A stretch of 64,000 bases of DNA from HK1 sp965204915 (GTDB lineage Bacteria; Pseudomonadota; Gammaproteobacteria; HK1): contig OZ242023.1 in assembly GCA_965204915.1 (NCBI GenBank), forward strand, positions 5,208,001 through 5,272,000. The letters run 5' to 3'. Made by a program: the position numbers and the translations under genes. Under the pieces are notes generated by a model, which was not told where the DNA came from, did no database searches, and saw nothing but the letters and a program-made list of their open reading frames with translations. This document shows positions 17,520 to 28,000 of the stretch, piece after piece (the stretch's first letter is position 1; each line of letters starts with the position of its first letter).

Positions 17520-18352
17520 TGCTGCAACTCGACAACGTCCGCGCCGGCTACGGCAGGGTCGAAGTGCTCCGCGGCGTGGACCTCGCGCTGGAGCCCGGCT
17601 CCATCCTCGGCCTGCTCGGGCGCAACGGCGCCGGGAAGACCACCACCATCCGCGCGATCATGGGGTTGGTGGACGGCTTGCGCGGCAGCATCCGGCTCGG
17701 CGGCACGGAGCTGGCGGGCGTTGAACCCCATCGCATCCCCGGCCACGGAATCGCCTGGGTCCCGCAGGGGCGGCGGCTGTTCCCGGAGATGACGGTCGGG
17801 GAGAACCTGCGCCTGGGCCTGCTGGCCGGCCGGGACAGGGGTGTCGGCCGCGACGGGCACGGCGGCGGGGATACCGGGCACGGAGGGGGCGGCGGCCGGG
17901 GCGGGGATGCCGGCTGCGGGAGGGACGCCGCGCAGGGCGAGGACACCGGGCGCGGCGAGGATGCCACCGGACGGCTCGCCTTCGCGCTCGATCTGTTCCC
18001 GGCGCTGAAGGAGCGGCTGGGCACGCCGGCGCGGCGCCTGAGCGGCGGCCAGCAGCAGATGGTGGCGATGGCGCGCGCGCTCGCCGCCGGCCCCCGGGTG
18101 CTGTTGCTCGACGAGCCGACCGAGGGACTCCAGCCGAGCTACGTGGATCGGATCCTGGAGACCGTCTCCGGTCTACGCGCCACCGGGACGGCGATGCTGC
18201 TGGTGGAGCAGAAGGTGGAGGCGGCGCTCGCGGTGGCGGATCGGATTGCCTTCATCGAGAACGGCCGGATCCGCGAGCACGCGACGGCCGAGAGCCTTGC
18301 CCGGGACCCGGATCCGCTCACACGCTACGTCGGCGTGCGCCGGGGCGGGTGA
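17519..18352 (+). CDS. Branched-chain amino-acid-type ABC transporter ATPase (LivF-like) with low-complexity insert
   Basis: The 277-residue protein has Walker A GRNGAGKTTT (residues ~36-45), Q-loop AWVPQGRRLFPEMTV, signature LSGGQQQMVAMARAL, Walker B LLLDEPTEGLQPSY and H-loop LLVEQKVE. Between GENLRLGLLAG and FALDLFPALKERLG, where LivF proteins have a few residues, sits a ~50-residue Gly/Asp/Arg-rich stretch (HGGGDTGHGGGGGRGGDAG; bases ~17826-17972). The start codon overlaps the LivG stop (TGATG). Confidence 0.9.
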   Translation: MLQLDNVRAGYGRVEVLRGVDLALEPGSILGLLGRNGAGKTTTIRAIMGLVDGLRGSIRLGGTELAGVEPHRIPGHGIAWVPQGRRLFPEMTVGENLRLGLLAGRDRGVGRDGHGGGDTGHGGGGGRGGDAGCGRDAAQGEDTGRGEDATGRLAFALDLFPALKERLGTPARRLSGGQQQMVAMARALAAGPRVLLLDEPTEGLQPSYVDRILETVSGLRATGTAMLLVEQKVEAALAVADRIAFIENGRIREHATAESLARDPDPLTRYVGVRRGG

Positions 18353-18490
18353 ACGGTCCGGGACGCATACCGCGCGAGGGGAAGCGAGGAACGCGGGGAT
18401 GGGGAGGAGTGGCGTGAGGGCGCCCGGTCCACACCGTAATGAAACGGCGATCGGGCCGAACCCGGCACCGCGTCCCGGTGGATCGTCCGG

Positions 18491-19111
18491 CTACAGCGCC
18501 GACGACCGGACCCGCGCCACCCCCGCCTCGGCCATCTGCGTCCAGGCCGCGTCCAGCGAGCCCTCCAGATCGATCCCCCGGCAGGCGTCCTCGACGACCG
18601 CGGTCTCGAAGCCTTCCCGGGCGCCGTCGATCGCGGACCAGGCGACGCAGAAGTCGGTGGCGAGGCCGGTGAAGAACAGGCGCGAGATGCCCCGGCTGCG
18701 CAGGTAGCCGGCAAGACCGGTGGGGGTGCTGCGATCGTTCTCGTAGAACGCGGAGTAGGAATCGATCGAAGGCCGGAAGCCCTTGCGCAGCACCAGGTCG
18801 GCGCCGTCGGTCGAAAGATCCCGGTGGAAGGCGGCCCCGGCCGTGCCCTGCACGCAGTGGTCGGGCCACAGCACCTGCTCGCCGTAGGCGAGGGCGGTGG
18901 TCTCGAACGGCGCCTTTCCCTCGTGGCTCGACGCGAACGAGAGATGGCCGGGCGGATGCCAGTCCTGGGTCAGGACGCGGGCGGGGAAGCGGGGCGCGAT
19001 CGTGTTGATCACCGCCACCACCGCATCGCCGTCCGGCACTTCGAGCGCGCCCCCCGGGCAGAAATCGTTCTGGACGTCGATGACCACCAGCGCGGCGTTT
19101 TCAAGCGTCAT
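18491..19111 (-). CDS. pncA: Nicotinamidase/pyrazinamidase
   Basis: The 206-residue isochorismatase-fold enzyme has VVIDVQNDFCPGG (catalytic Asp, residues ~10-22), metal site DWHPPGHLSFASSH (~50-63), the Lys in LRKGFRP (~109) and the nucleophilic Cys in TGLATDFCVAWSA. It hydrolyses nicotinamide to nicotinate in NAD salvage. It lies 15 bases after the hydantoinase B gene in the same direction, so the two are probably co-transcribed. Confidence 0.93.
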   Translation of the reverse strand: MTLENAALVVIDVQNDFCPGGALEVPDGDAVVAVINTIAPRFPARVLTQDWHPPGHLSFASSHEGKAPFETTALAYGEQVLWPDHCVQGTAGAAFHRDLSTDGADLVLRKGFRPSIDSYSAFYENDRSTPTGLAGYLRSRGISRLFFTGLATDFCVAWSAIDGAREGFETAVVEDACRGIDLEGSLDAAWTQMAEAGVARVRSSAL

Positions 19112-19126
19112 GGTCGATGCCCTCCT

Positions 19127-21019
19127 TCAACGGGCGATTTCCATCTTCGCATCGGTATCGTCTTCAAGCCGGCTTCCTGCCTCCCCGCGGCTCTCCCGCA
19201 GCGCGGCGGTAGCGGCGGGACCAGCCCCACCGGGACCGGCGCGGTCGGCGGACCCAGCGTCCCGTAGCGCGGCGGTGGCGGCGGCATCGACCTCGCCCGT
19301 CTCCGGCGAGAGGCAGACCAGGAACCGATCGCGGGCCTGCTCCCCCGTGTAGTACCCGCGCCGCACGTCCTGCGCGACCCGCTCGGGCGGGCGGGCGGCG
19401 GCCGGGCCATATCCGCCTCCGCCGGGGGTGCGCACCTCCACGGTGTCGCCCGGGCGCAGCACGAGCCCCTGGTCCTTCGAGCGGTGGGGCGGGCGGTACG
19501 GGATCCCGCCGCGGGTGACGGTCACGATGTTGACGCCGCCGTCCTCGCCTCCCAGGGCGCCGAGGGGGCCGGTGCGGCCGTGGTCCATCACGAAGGAGGC
19601 GCTGGCCGTCCCGCGCCGCAGCTTCACCCGGTAGCGCAGCCCGAAGCCGCCGCGGTGCTCGCCCGCGCCGCCGGACCCCTCGTGCAGCGCGTACTCCTCG
19701 AACAGCACCGGGTAGTGCTGCTCGAAGACCTCGACCGGGGTGGACTTCGAGATGCCGATGGTGGAGCACCCGTTCGAGATCCCGTCGCCGGCCGGCGAGC
19801 CGCCGTAGCCGCCGCCGGAGATCACGTACATCACGTAGGCCCGGCTCCGCTCCGGGTCGTGGCCGCCGAGGGCGAAGTTGCCGCTGGTGCCGGCGGGGGC
19901 GCCGAAGAGCCGATCCGGAATGGCCGGGGTGAGGGCGTTGAACACCGCCTCGGCGATGCGCTGGCTCACCTCCGCCGCGCAGCCGGAGACCGGACGCGGA
20001 TAGCGCGCGTAGAGGAAGGTGCCTTCCGGGTCCGCCACGTGCAGCGGTGCGAACGTGCCCGCGTTGATCGGCACTTCCGGGAAGACGTGCTTCATCGCGA
20101 GGTAGATCGAGGAGCGGGTGGTGGCGATGACGCTGTTCATGGGTCCGGCGCAGGGGGGGCTGGACCCCGACATGTCGAAGAAGAGGTCCGTGCCCCGCTT
20201 CTCGATGCGCATGTCGACGGTCAGGGGCTCGTCGACCACGCCGTCGGAGTCCACCCAGGCCCGTCCGTGGTAGCGGCCGTCGGGGATGGTGGCGATACGC
20301 GCGCGCATCTGCCGCTCCGCGCGCGCCTCGAGCTCTTCGATGCCGGCTTCGACGGTGTCGCGGCCGTAGCGGTCGAGCAGGGCGGTCAGGCGGCGCTCGC
20401 CGGCGGCAAGGGCGGCGGCCTGCGCCTCGACGTCGCCGATGCGCTGGTCCGCGATGCGGATGTTGGACAGGATGATGGAGAGGATCTCCTCGTCCATCTC
20501 GCCGCGCTTGAAGAGCTTGACCGGCGGCAGCCGCAGCCCCTCCTGCTCCACCTCCGTCGCGTTGGCGGAGAAGCCGCCGGGGACCATGCCCCCGGTATCC
20601 GGCCAGTGCCCGGTGTTGGCGAGCCACGCGAACAGCTCGCCCCGGTAGAAGAAGGGCTTCACGAAGCGCACGTCCATCAGGTGGGTGCCGCCGAGGTAGG
20701 GGTCGTTGACGATGTAGAGGTCGCCGGGCGCGAGGTCGCGGGCGCGCTCGATCACCGCCCGGGTGCCGAACTGCATGGTGCCCACGAACACCGGCAGGCC
20801 CAGCTCCCCCTGCGCGATCAGCGCGCCGGTGTCCCGGTGGTAGATGCCGTCGGAGCGGTCCAGGGCCTCGGAGATCACGGGGCTGAACGCGGCGCGCACG
20901 AAGGTGAGGTCCATCTCGTTGCAGACCTGCTGCAGGCCGTTCCCGATCACCGCGAGGGTGATCGGGTCGAGGTCGGGAGCGGGGGAGGGGGCGCCGGTGG
21001 TGTCGATGGTGTCGTTCAT
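19127..21019 (-). CDS. N-methylhydantoinase B / oxoprolinase family protein
   Basis: A protein of about 630 residues with HyuB hallmarks: DPITLAVIGNGLQQVCNEMD, FSPVISEALDRSDGIYHRDTG, VNDPYLGGTHLMDV, and GGGYGGSPAGDGISNGCSTI. HyuB is usually the beta subunit of ATP-dependent hydantoinase or oxoprolinase paired with HyuA; no HyuA is adjacent. Start ATG 21019 (MNDTIDTTGAPS) is favoured; an imperfect duplicate of the same start (MNDATDTTGASS) lies in frame 75 bases upstream at 21094. The last ~50 residues are a tandem repeat (ATAALRDAGSADRAG / ATAALRESRGEAG) beyond the family's normal end. Confidence 0.9.
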   Translation of the reverse strand: MNDTIDTTGAPSPAPDLDPITLAVIGNGLQQVCNEMDLTFVRAAFSPVISEALDRSDGIYHRDTGALIAQGELGLPVFVGTMQFGTRAVIERARDLAPGDLYIVNDPYLGGTHLMDVRFVKPFFYRGELFAWLANTGHWPDTGGMVPGGFSANATEVEQEGLRLPPVKLFKRGEMDEEILSIILSNIRIADQRIGDVEAQAAALAAGERRLTALLDRYGRDTVEAGIEELEARAERQMRARIATIPDGRYHGRAWVDSDGVVDEPLTVDMRIEKRGTDLFFDMSGSSPPCAGPMNSVIATTRSSIYLAMKHVFPEVPINAGTFAPLHVADPEGTFLYARYPRPVSGCAAEVSQRIAEAVFNALTPAIPDRLFGAPAGTSGNFALGGHDPERSRAYVMYVISGGGYGGSPAGDGISNGCSTIGISKSTPVEVFEQHYPVLFEEYALHEGSGGAGEHRGGFGLRYRVKLRRGTASASFVMDHGRTGPLGALGGEDGGVNIVTVTRGGIPYRPPHRSKDQGLVLRPGDTVEVRTPGGGGYGPAAARPPERVAQDVRRGYYTGEQARDRFLVCLSPETGEVDAAATAALRDAGSADRAGPGGAGPAATAALRESRGEAGSRLEDDTDAKMEIAR

Positions 21020-21159
21020 GGGCCGGGTCGAACGGTTCCGCGGCCCTGTCTGCCGCACCGAGGAAGCGCCGGTGGTGTCGGTGGCGTCGTTCATGATGTG
21101 GATCATCAAGCAGGTTTTCAGGATTCCGTGGCCGTCCACGGCTTCCGCCCCCTCCTGCC

Positions 21160-21558
21160 TCATGCGGCGGGGACGTGTATCCATGCGAACCCGTCGATCT
21201 CCCCGAAGTGCCGATCATGCGAAACGAGATCCGCCCCGGTCTCCATCGCATGCGCCGCGATCCAGACGTCGTTCGAAGGAATGGGCCGTCCCTTCGCACG
21301 TAGCGACGCAGCGATTCTCGAGTAACGGTCTGCGGTGGTGAAGCTCATGGCCACGACCGTGACGCAAGGATTGTCGAGGAAGGCATGAAGCTCACGGACG
21401 TTCCTCTCCAGGCGCGAACCGTTGCGAAAGCCGTACAGCAATTCACCAATGACGACGAGAGGCAGAAGGACCTCCTCGGACGCACGTACAAGTTCGGCGA
21501 CCCGGCGGTGTCCCCGCTTCGAATGCGAGTACGCACCGGAATCCAGGAGAACTCTCAT
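21160..21558 (-). CDS. vapC: PIN-domain VapC toxin
   Basis: A 132-residue PIN domain: MRVLLDSGAYSHSKRGH (Asp6), VVIGELLYGF (Glu ~39), PIPSNDVWIAAHAMETGADL (Asp ~97) and LVSHDRHFGEIDG (Asp ~115). It is the ribonuclease toxin of a VapBC pair; its ATG overlaps the antitoxin stop by 4 bases. Confidence 0.92.
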   Translation of the reverse strand: MRVLLDSGAYSHSKRGHRRVAELVRASEEVLLPLVVIGELLYGFRNGSRLERNVRELHAFLDNPCVTVVAMSFTTADRYSRIAASLRAKGRPIPSNDVWIAAHAMETGADLVSHDRHFGEIDGFAWIHVPAA

Positions 21559-21818
21559 TTCCACATGGCTTCCTCGACGTACGAGAGATCTTCGAGGGCA
21601 CGATCCATCTCGGCCGCTTCCTCGCTCGTCCACGTGCCGATCGGATGGTCCAGCGAAGACCCCACGGTGTCGCCGGCGTCCTTGTGGTCTCCCAGGCCGG
21701 CCCCACGGCGGAGAAGCCCCAGCACGGCTCGATTCAGTGAGATGCCTTCCCGAGTGGCGAGCTGCCGGATATAGCTGGCCAATTCGTCGTCGAAGCCTCT
21801 TATCGTGAGTTGGTTCAT
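21555..21818 (-). CDS. vapB: Ribbon-helix-helix antitoxin (FitA/VapB-like)
   Basis: An 87-residue protein beginning MNQLTIRGFDDELASYIRQL, a ribbon-helix-helix DNA-binding N-terminus, with an acidic tail (SEEAAEMDRALEDL) that would wrap the toxin. ATG 21818 is chosen over the upstream in-frame 21857 because it gives the normal family start. It overlaps the downstream vapC. Confidence 0.88.
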   Translation of the reverse strand: MNQLTIRGFDDELASYIRQLATREGISLNRAVLGLLRRGAGLGDHKDAGDTVGSSLDHPIGTWTSEEAAEMDRALEDLSYVEEAMWK

Positions 21819-21962
21819 TCCGATCGCCCCGCACCGAGTCACTGAAAGACTCGTCATGAATCACCATAATGACCCGCCCGTATCGAATCAATCTCCCTCA
21901 TGGGGTCCACGACCATGGCATCGACCTCGATCCGGCACGTCGCAATCGCCCACCGTTTTTCC

Positions 21963-22050
21963 GGCCATGCAACCGCCCCAGCTTCGGGATGGGGATGCGT
22001 TCCAGCTCCTTGGGCTCGAACTTCGTCAGGCCGCCTGCATAGGGCTCCGC
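21963..22050 (-). pseudogene. Fragment of an adenine-specific DNA methyltransferase C-terminus
   Basis: On the minus strand the sequence encodes EPYAGGLTKFEPKELERIPI, then PKLGRL. This is the characteristic tail of Eco57I/PglX-like DNA methylases (GGGLxKLEPKELxxVPV). No further methylase sequence is visible around it, so it is a leftover of a deleted gene. Confidence 0.5.
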
Positions 22051-22084
22051 CCGGCCGACCCGACGATCGCGGCCGCGTTCCTCC

Positions 22085-25000
22085 TCATCGCCGGCTCCCG
22101 GTGTCGGATTCCGTCGGTGGCTCTGTCGCGGTTCGTCCCAGTTGCTCCGCTGCGGTTCGTCCCGGCTGCTCAGCCGCGGCCACCGGTCCCCTGGCGACGA
22201 GACGCGCCACCGTCTCTTCGCGAGCCGCCTTGCCGGCCGCGTCCTTTCCGACCCCCGAAGGCTCGTACAGGTAGAGCGCTTCGGTGACGTGCACCGGATT
22301 CCGGGCCATCTCCACGATCGGCAGCATGAACGCCCAGTCGTTGGCGAGATCCACGTATTCGCCGTCGAGCCGCAGGGCGTCGTCCGGGATGGCGTCGAAG
22401 AGCCGCTTCCTGAACGAGCGCAGGTGCTGCCAGACGTTGCCGCCCCGCCGCTCCCGCGGCCGGTCGAAGCACACCGGATAGTGGGCCGCCTTGTCGGTGC
22501 GCAGCATCGAGCCGACACTCACGTCGGCGCCCCGCTCGTACTCCGCCACCAGCCGCGACAGGACCCGATCGCCAATCAGGGCGTCGTCCGCATCGAGGGT
22601 CAGGATGACCGATGCGGGGTCCGCGCACACCATCCGGATGGCGGTCACCATGTTGGCCAGCAGCCCCCGGCGGCGCCGGTTGCGGACGATGGTGCAGCGC
22701 TCCCCGAGCGCGTTCCAGGCGATCTCGAAATGTTCGGCGCACATGGGGTCCGAGGCGTCGTCGAACACCACCGCGCCCCAGCGGGGGCCTTGCTGCCGGA
22801 CCATGGAGTCGATGCAGCGGCGCAAGCGTCCCGCCGGCACGTTGCGGCCCGACACCACGAAGACGAAGGGCTCCCGCCGGAGCGGCCCCATCCAGTCCGC
22901 GACGGAGCCCGTCCAATCCACCTTTCCCTTCTGGATGGATGGGACGACGCCATGCTCGATGCGGTCGATGACCGCGAACCAGTCCGTGACGTCGCGTTTG
23001 CGCGCATTGGGCGGATGCACGTAGAAGGTGCGGCGGTCGCCGCCACGATATGAACGGCCCGCGCCTCGGCGGACGGCCACGTCCAGGGATCGGTGCCAGG
23101 AGAGCGCCAGACGGCCCTTGTCTTCATCCAGCGAGTTCGGCAGCGGACGCGCAGCACGGAGCCGGGCCAGATCGACCATCCCGGCGCGCGCTTCCGCGCG
23201 CCATGCGCCGGTCCCCTCGCCCGCGGCACGGGGTCGATCCTGCTCCGTGCCGGTCCCTTCGCCCGCGGCACGGGGCCGGTCCTGCTCCGTGCCGGCCCCA
23301 TCGCCTGCGGTACGAGGCCGATCCTGCTCCGTGCCGACCCCCCCGCCCGCGGTATAGAGCCGGTCATGCTCCATCGCTACGTTGAACGAGACGGTGAGCA
23401 CCTCGGGATCGGCCTCCATCACCGCGAGCATGTCGGCCAGGTGGTCATGGTTGCGGTCGAGCCTGCCGATCATGAGGTCCGCATCCACGTGGAGCACGTA
23501 GCGCGTCGCGCACGCCTCGAACCCGGCCAGTATCGAGGCGACGTGCGCGCCGGTCGCGCCGTGGGTGCGCGGGCAGGGGATGGCGAACCACCTCCGGTGC
23601 AGCGCGGCGGTGGCGCTGCCGTCGCCGGGCGCTTCGACGATCCGGTCGAGCCACCCGGCGTCCACCAGGCGGTGCGCCCCGTCCCGCAGAGCGCGCAGGC
23701 TTCCGCGCGTGTGCTGCCTGGTAAATCCGTCTTCCCGGGAATCGATGACCAGGAGCCGTTCGGCGAACGCCCTCGGCCCTTCCAGTTGCGACACCAGGTG
23801 GCGAACCTGCACGTCGAGGGTGGCCGCTTCCATGGCGCATGACTTGATCAGCAACGTGACCTCGCCGGGCAGGGGCGCCAGGGGCCGGAGCTCGAACGCC
23901 AACTGCTCCGAGGCCGGCTCGAAGCGCTCCAGATCGACCGTCGGCACTTCCACGCGGCGGCACACCGCCAGACCCGCACGGGCGAGCTCGCGCCGCAACG
24001 CCCGCTCGGGCCGATGCACGTCGCGGCGCACCCGGCCCGTCGCGCGCAGCGTCTTGCGCCATGTGAACGTGCTCTCGTAGCGGGCGCCGGGCGGCAATTC
24101 ACGATCGACCTCCGGGGGGAGCGGGCCGCCGAACGTGAAGTGCGGATCGCATACGGTCACGATGACCCGGCCGTACTCGGTCACCAGGGTTCGCAGGTCG
24201 CGGAGAACCGCCCGCAGCTCGGCGTCGTCCTCGATGGTGCAGAGCACGCGGCGGCAGATCACGAGATCGAAGCGTCCCGCCGCCAGCACCTCGCTTCGTT
24301 CATGCGTGAACCGCAGATCGCCACTCCCTTCGGATGGCACGAATCTGTTCTCCGTTTGCTCGCAGCGCTGGCCTGAGCGCCCGCGATTCCGCCCGGCGGA
24401 ATCGCCAAGCGACCGCGTAGTGGTCGCCGACCGCCCCTCGTATGGCACAAAACTGTTCCCCGCCCGTCCGCGACGCTGATTTGGGCGCCCGCGATTCCGC
24501 CCGGCGGAATCGCCAAGCGACCGCCCAGCGGTCGCCGGTCGCCCCTCGCAGAGCGATTCCCAGCGCGGCCGGCGGGTGTGGTCGGGGTCATAGCCCAGGA
24601 CTTCGATGCCCCGATCCGCGATTTCCCTGGCCAGCTTTCCATCGCCGCATCCGTAATCAAGCACCCGCTCCGCCCGCCCGACCAGTCCGGGCACGACGTC
24701 CCCGGAGGTTTCATCCTGCCCCGTCACCCGCCGCACCGCTTCGTGGAAGCGCTCGAAGCCGTCGAGCTCGGGCATTTCGACATCGTCCAGGGCGCGGCGC
24801 ATGATCCCCGTCAGATCGGGGCGCTTCGCCCAGCGGTACGACAGCCAGGCACGCCGGCACATCGTCACGAACTCCCGCTCGTCTTCCAGGGGACGGATAT
24901 CCGAGCCGTAGTCGATCAGCCGGACCCTTCCGGCGACCACCCGCAGGTTGTCGGGATGGAGGTTGCGGCAGACGACGCCGTGCCGCCGGCATTCGACAAG

Positions 25001-28000
25001 GAGCTCGACCATGCCCGGCCCGTGGCCGCCGGTGTACGGCTCGCTGGGCTCGAAGGGATAGACCAGCACCGCGCGATGCCCCCATTCGTGGAAAGCGAGG
25101 ATGGGATAGAGGCAGCGCGTGTCCTTCCAGGCGCCCGGGAGCGGCGACCGCTGGTGCGGTCGGCGACCGTTGCGCGGTAGCTTGGCGGCTCCGCTACGCG
25201 GAATCGGGGGCGCCTCGGCCAGCGCCGGGGGATGGCGGGGAACGGTGTTGTTCCATGCGAGCGTGCGCAGGTACGCCTGGGCCGTGGTGCCGTGGGAGGA
25301 CTTCCACCAGTAGTCGAAGACCTTGAACACGTGCTTCCCGTCGGTGAGCGCCACGCCTTCCATGCCGCAGCCCAGTACCGCGAGGGGGCCGGCCGGCGCA
25401 GCCAGCCGCACGGCGACGGCCTTGGCGTTGGCGATTCTCTCGTCCCCGAGGCAGCCGGCCTTCAGGCCCCGTCCCAGGGCCGGGAGCTTCGAGAGCCGGT
25501 TCCGGTGATCCTCGATCTCCTTCGGAAGCCGCTCGAGAAACTCGCGGATTCGAGGGGGTTGCAGCGCCCCGGCCTCGCGTTCGATGCGGCTCAGGACCTC
25601 CATCGTGCAGGTGCGGTCCAGACGATCGCAGAACGTTCGGAGTCGTGTCCTCGCGGCTTCGTACCGCTCCTCCCTCCACCAAACCTCTTCGTCGTCCACG
25701 AGCCGGCGAAGGACCCGCTTCAGGCCCAGGATGCGGTAGAAGGACAGGCGGAACGCCGCCAGCCGTTCTTCGAGGTACTTGTGTACGAGAGCCGTGAAGA
25801 GTCCGATCGCTCCCTCGGCCAGCTCGATGCCCAGGCCGTCCGTGACCGTGAACACGCAGGGGGTGTCGTCGGGAGCATCCGGGAGCTTCCGAGGCCCGCG
25901 GAGATCGGGCGCGTTGCGTACTGAAGTCCCAATACCGGTGTCCTCGACAACCTCCCGGAGCTTCCGAGGCCCATCCTCCCTCTCGGATTGCCCGCGGGTG
26001 TCGTCGAGAGCGTCCTGGAGCGCCGAGAACGTCGCATAGCCGCGGACGTCGTCCACGATGCGCTCGACGTCCATCTCTCCGGGAGGGATGCGGGAGCGGT
26101 CGTGGTAGAGGGCGACCGGCACGGTGGCGACCCGCCGGCCGAAGCAGCGCTCTTGCAGCAGGGTCCAGATCATGTCGGAGCGCCGGCTCGGCCGCCCGTC
26201 GATGGCCGGCGAGGGATTGGGCGCCAGCCTCAACGCCTCGACGTCGAACACGAAGGTGTTGCCGCCGCGCTGGAACCTCCCGTCGTGCCGGAGCCCGCCG
26301 CCGATCGACTCCAGGGGGTCGATACCGGCCTCGGTGGCGAGGGGCCGGAAGACCTGCTCGCCGGCCAGGATCCTCTCCGCCGCGCCGGCCAGACGCTCGA
26401 ACGCTTCACCGGCGCTCTCGCCGGGAAACGCCGGCGTCACCGGGAACGGGGTCTCCAGCCGATCGGTTTCCTTGCGCGACAGATCGTAGTAGTAGTCCCG
26501 CCGGCCGGAACGTAGCGCCGCGTTCTCCATGCTGCGGTCCGGCAGGGCCGCCCGCGGGTCCCGCGAGGCCAGCCACCGGAGCGACGCGGCCAGATCGACG
26601 AGCTGCACCCGCACCGTCGCCGCGAAGGGCAGCGGGGGCGCTCCGGTGTACGTCCCGATGGCGACGTCGAGCTCGCCGCCCGCATGAAGCCGGCGAAGCT
26701 CCCGCAGCACCGGCGCGAGCGCGTGGGCTTGCCGCCGCAGCCGCCCGTCCTCCCCGATGACGAGCGGGTCCAGCCGCATGTCGTCATCGACGATCCACAC
26801 CACCGCACCGGGCCGGCTCCTGGCGAGCACGTACAGGTACGACTGCAACACCGTCCGGGCGGGGGCGATGGGCAGCTTGCGGCCCCGGCCCGCGCCGCCG
26901 TCGGGGACCAGGCCGTTCGCGGCGTCTTCGAGATGCCGCGCCCGATCCACGAGATGGACCCGCAGGCCGCCCGTGCGTTCGCGTTCGACGAGGCTCCGCA
27001 ACGCCTCGTCGGGCGCCCGGCCGCGGCCGTTCTCCAGGATCAGGACGTCGAGGCCCGACAGGCCGGGGTCCCCGGCGAGCCCGCGAAGATCGGCAAGCAG
27101 GCCGCCCACGTCTTCGGGTCGCGCCGTGTCGGCGATCATCCCGACGATCAGGTGGGGCGGTGCCTGTGGTGGTGCCGAAGGCGGTGGTGCCGACGGATGG
27201 TGCGGCGCTTGAGGAGGCGCCGAAGGCCGCGGTATCGACAGATCAGGCGTCGTTCGTGATAGCGCCGAAAACGGCAGTAGCGGCGGATGTGGCGGCGCTT
27301 GTGGTGGTGTCGAAGGCGGTGGTGCCGACGGATGGTGTGGCGCTTGTGGCGGCGCCGAAAACGGCGGTACCGATGTCGACGATCCGCGGCGCACGGCGCC
27401 GCCGTTCACGGATTCGGGCGACGATTCCGTCCACCCGAAGTACCGCCCGGCCCGCGCACGGAACTCCGCGCGCTGGGCTTCGGACATGCGGTCGCGGTGC
27501 TTGCGGAAGAATCGGTCCAGCCCCTCGGTCTTGGCCCTCGCCCCCGGTGTGGACAACCGGGGCCGCGATGCACAGGCGAAGTGGCGAAGGGTCGGCTCGG
27601 AGACGGTGCCGTAGCGGATGCCCGGCAGTTCCGCGATGCGGATGCACAGATCGCGGTCGGTGCAGCTTGGCAGCGATTCGTCGAACAGGCCGGCTTCGAG
27701 CAGCACGCTCAGCCGGCAGACCAGGTTGCTGCCCTGGATTCCGGGATTTCCTGCAAGGAAGCTCGCCACGTCGAGCGACCGTGGCGGAACGACCAGGCGC
27801 GGCTCGGCGCCCTCCTCGATCCGCCGGAACCCCGCCGCGGCCATGTCGAGGTCGCGGCTCTCGGCGATCGCCAGGCATCTCTCCAGGTGGTCGGGGTCCC
27901 AGTGGTCGTCGTCGTCCAGGATCGCGACGTGGATCCGCTTGGGATCGTCGCCGGTCCGCAGCAGGTGATCCAGGCCGGAGTTCCACGCCCCGGCCGCGCC

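Noticed and set aside
19484..21325. Plus-strand open frame (613 codons) opposite hydantoinase B
   Set aside because: It is a shadow of a conserved gene; Val/Glu/His-rich with no motif.
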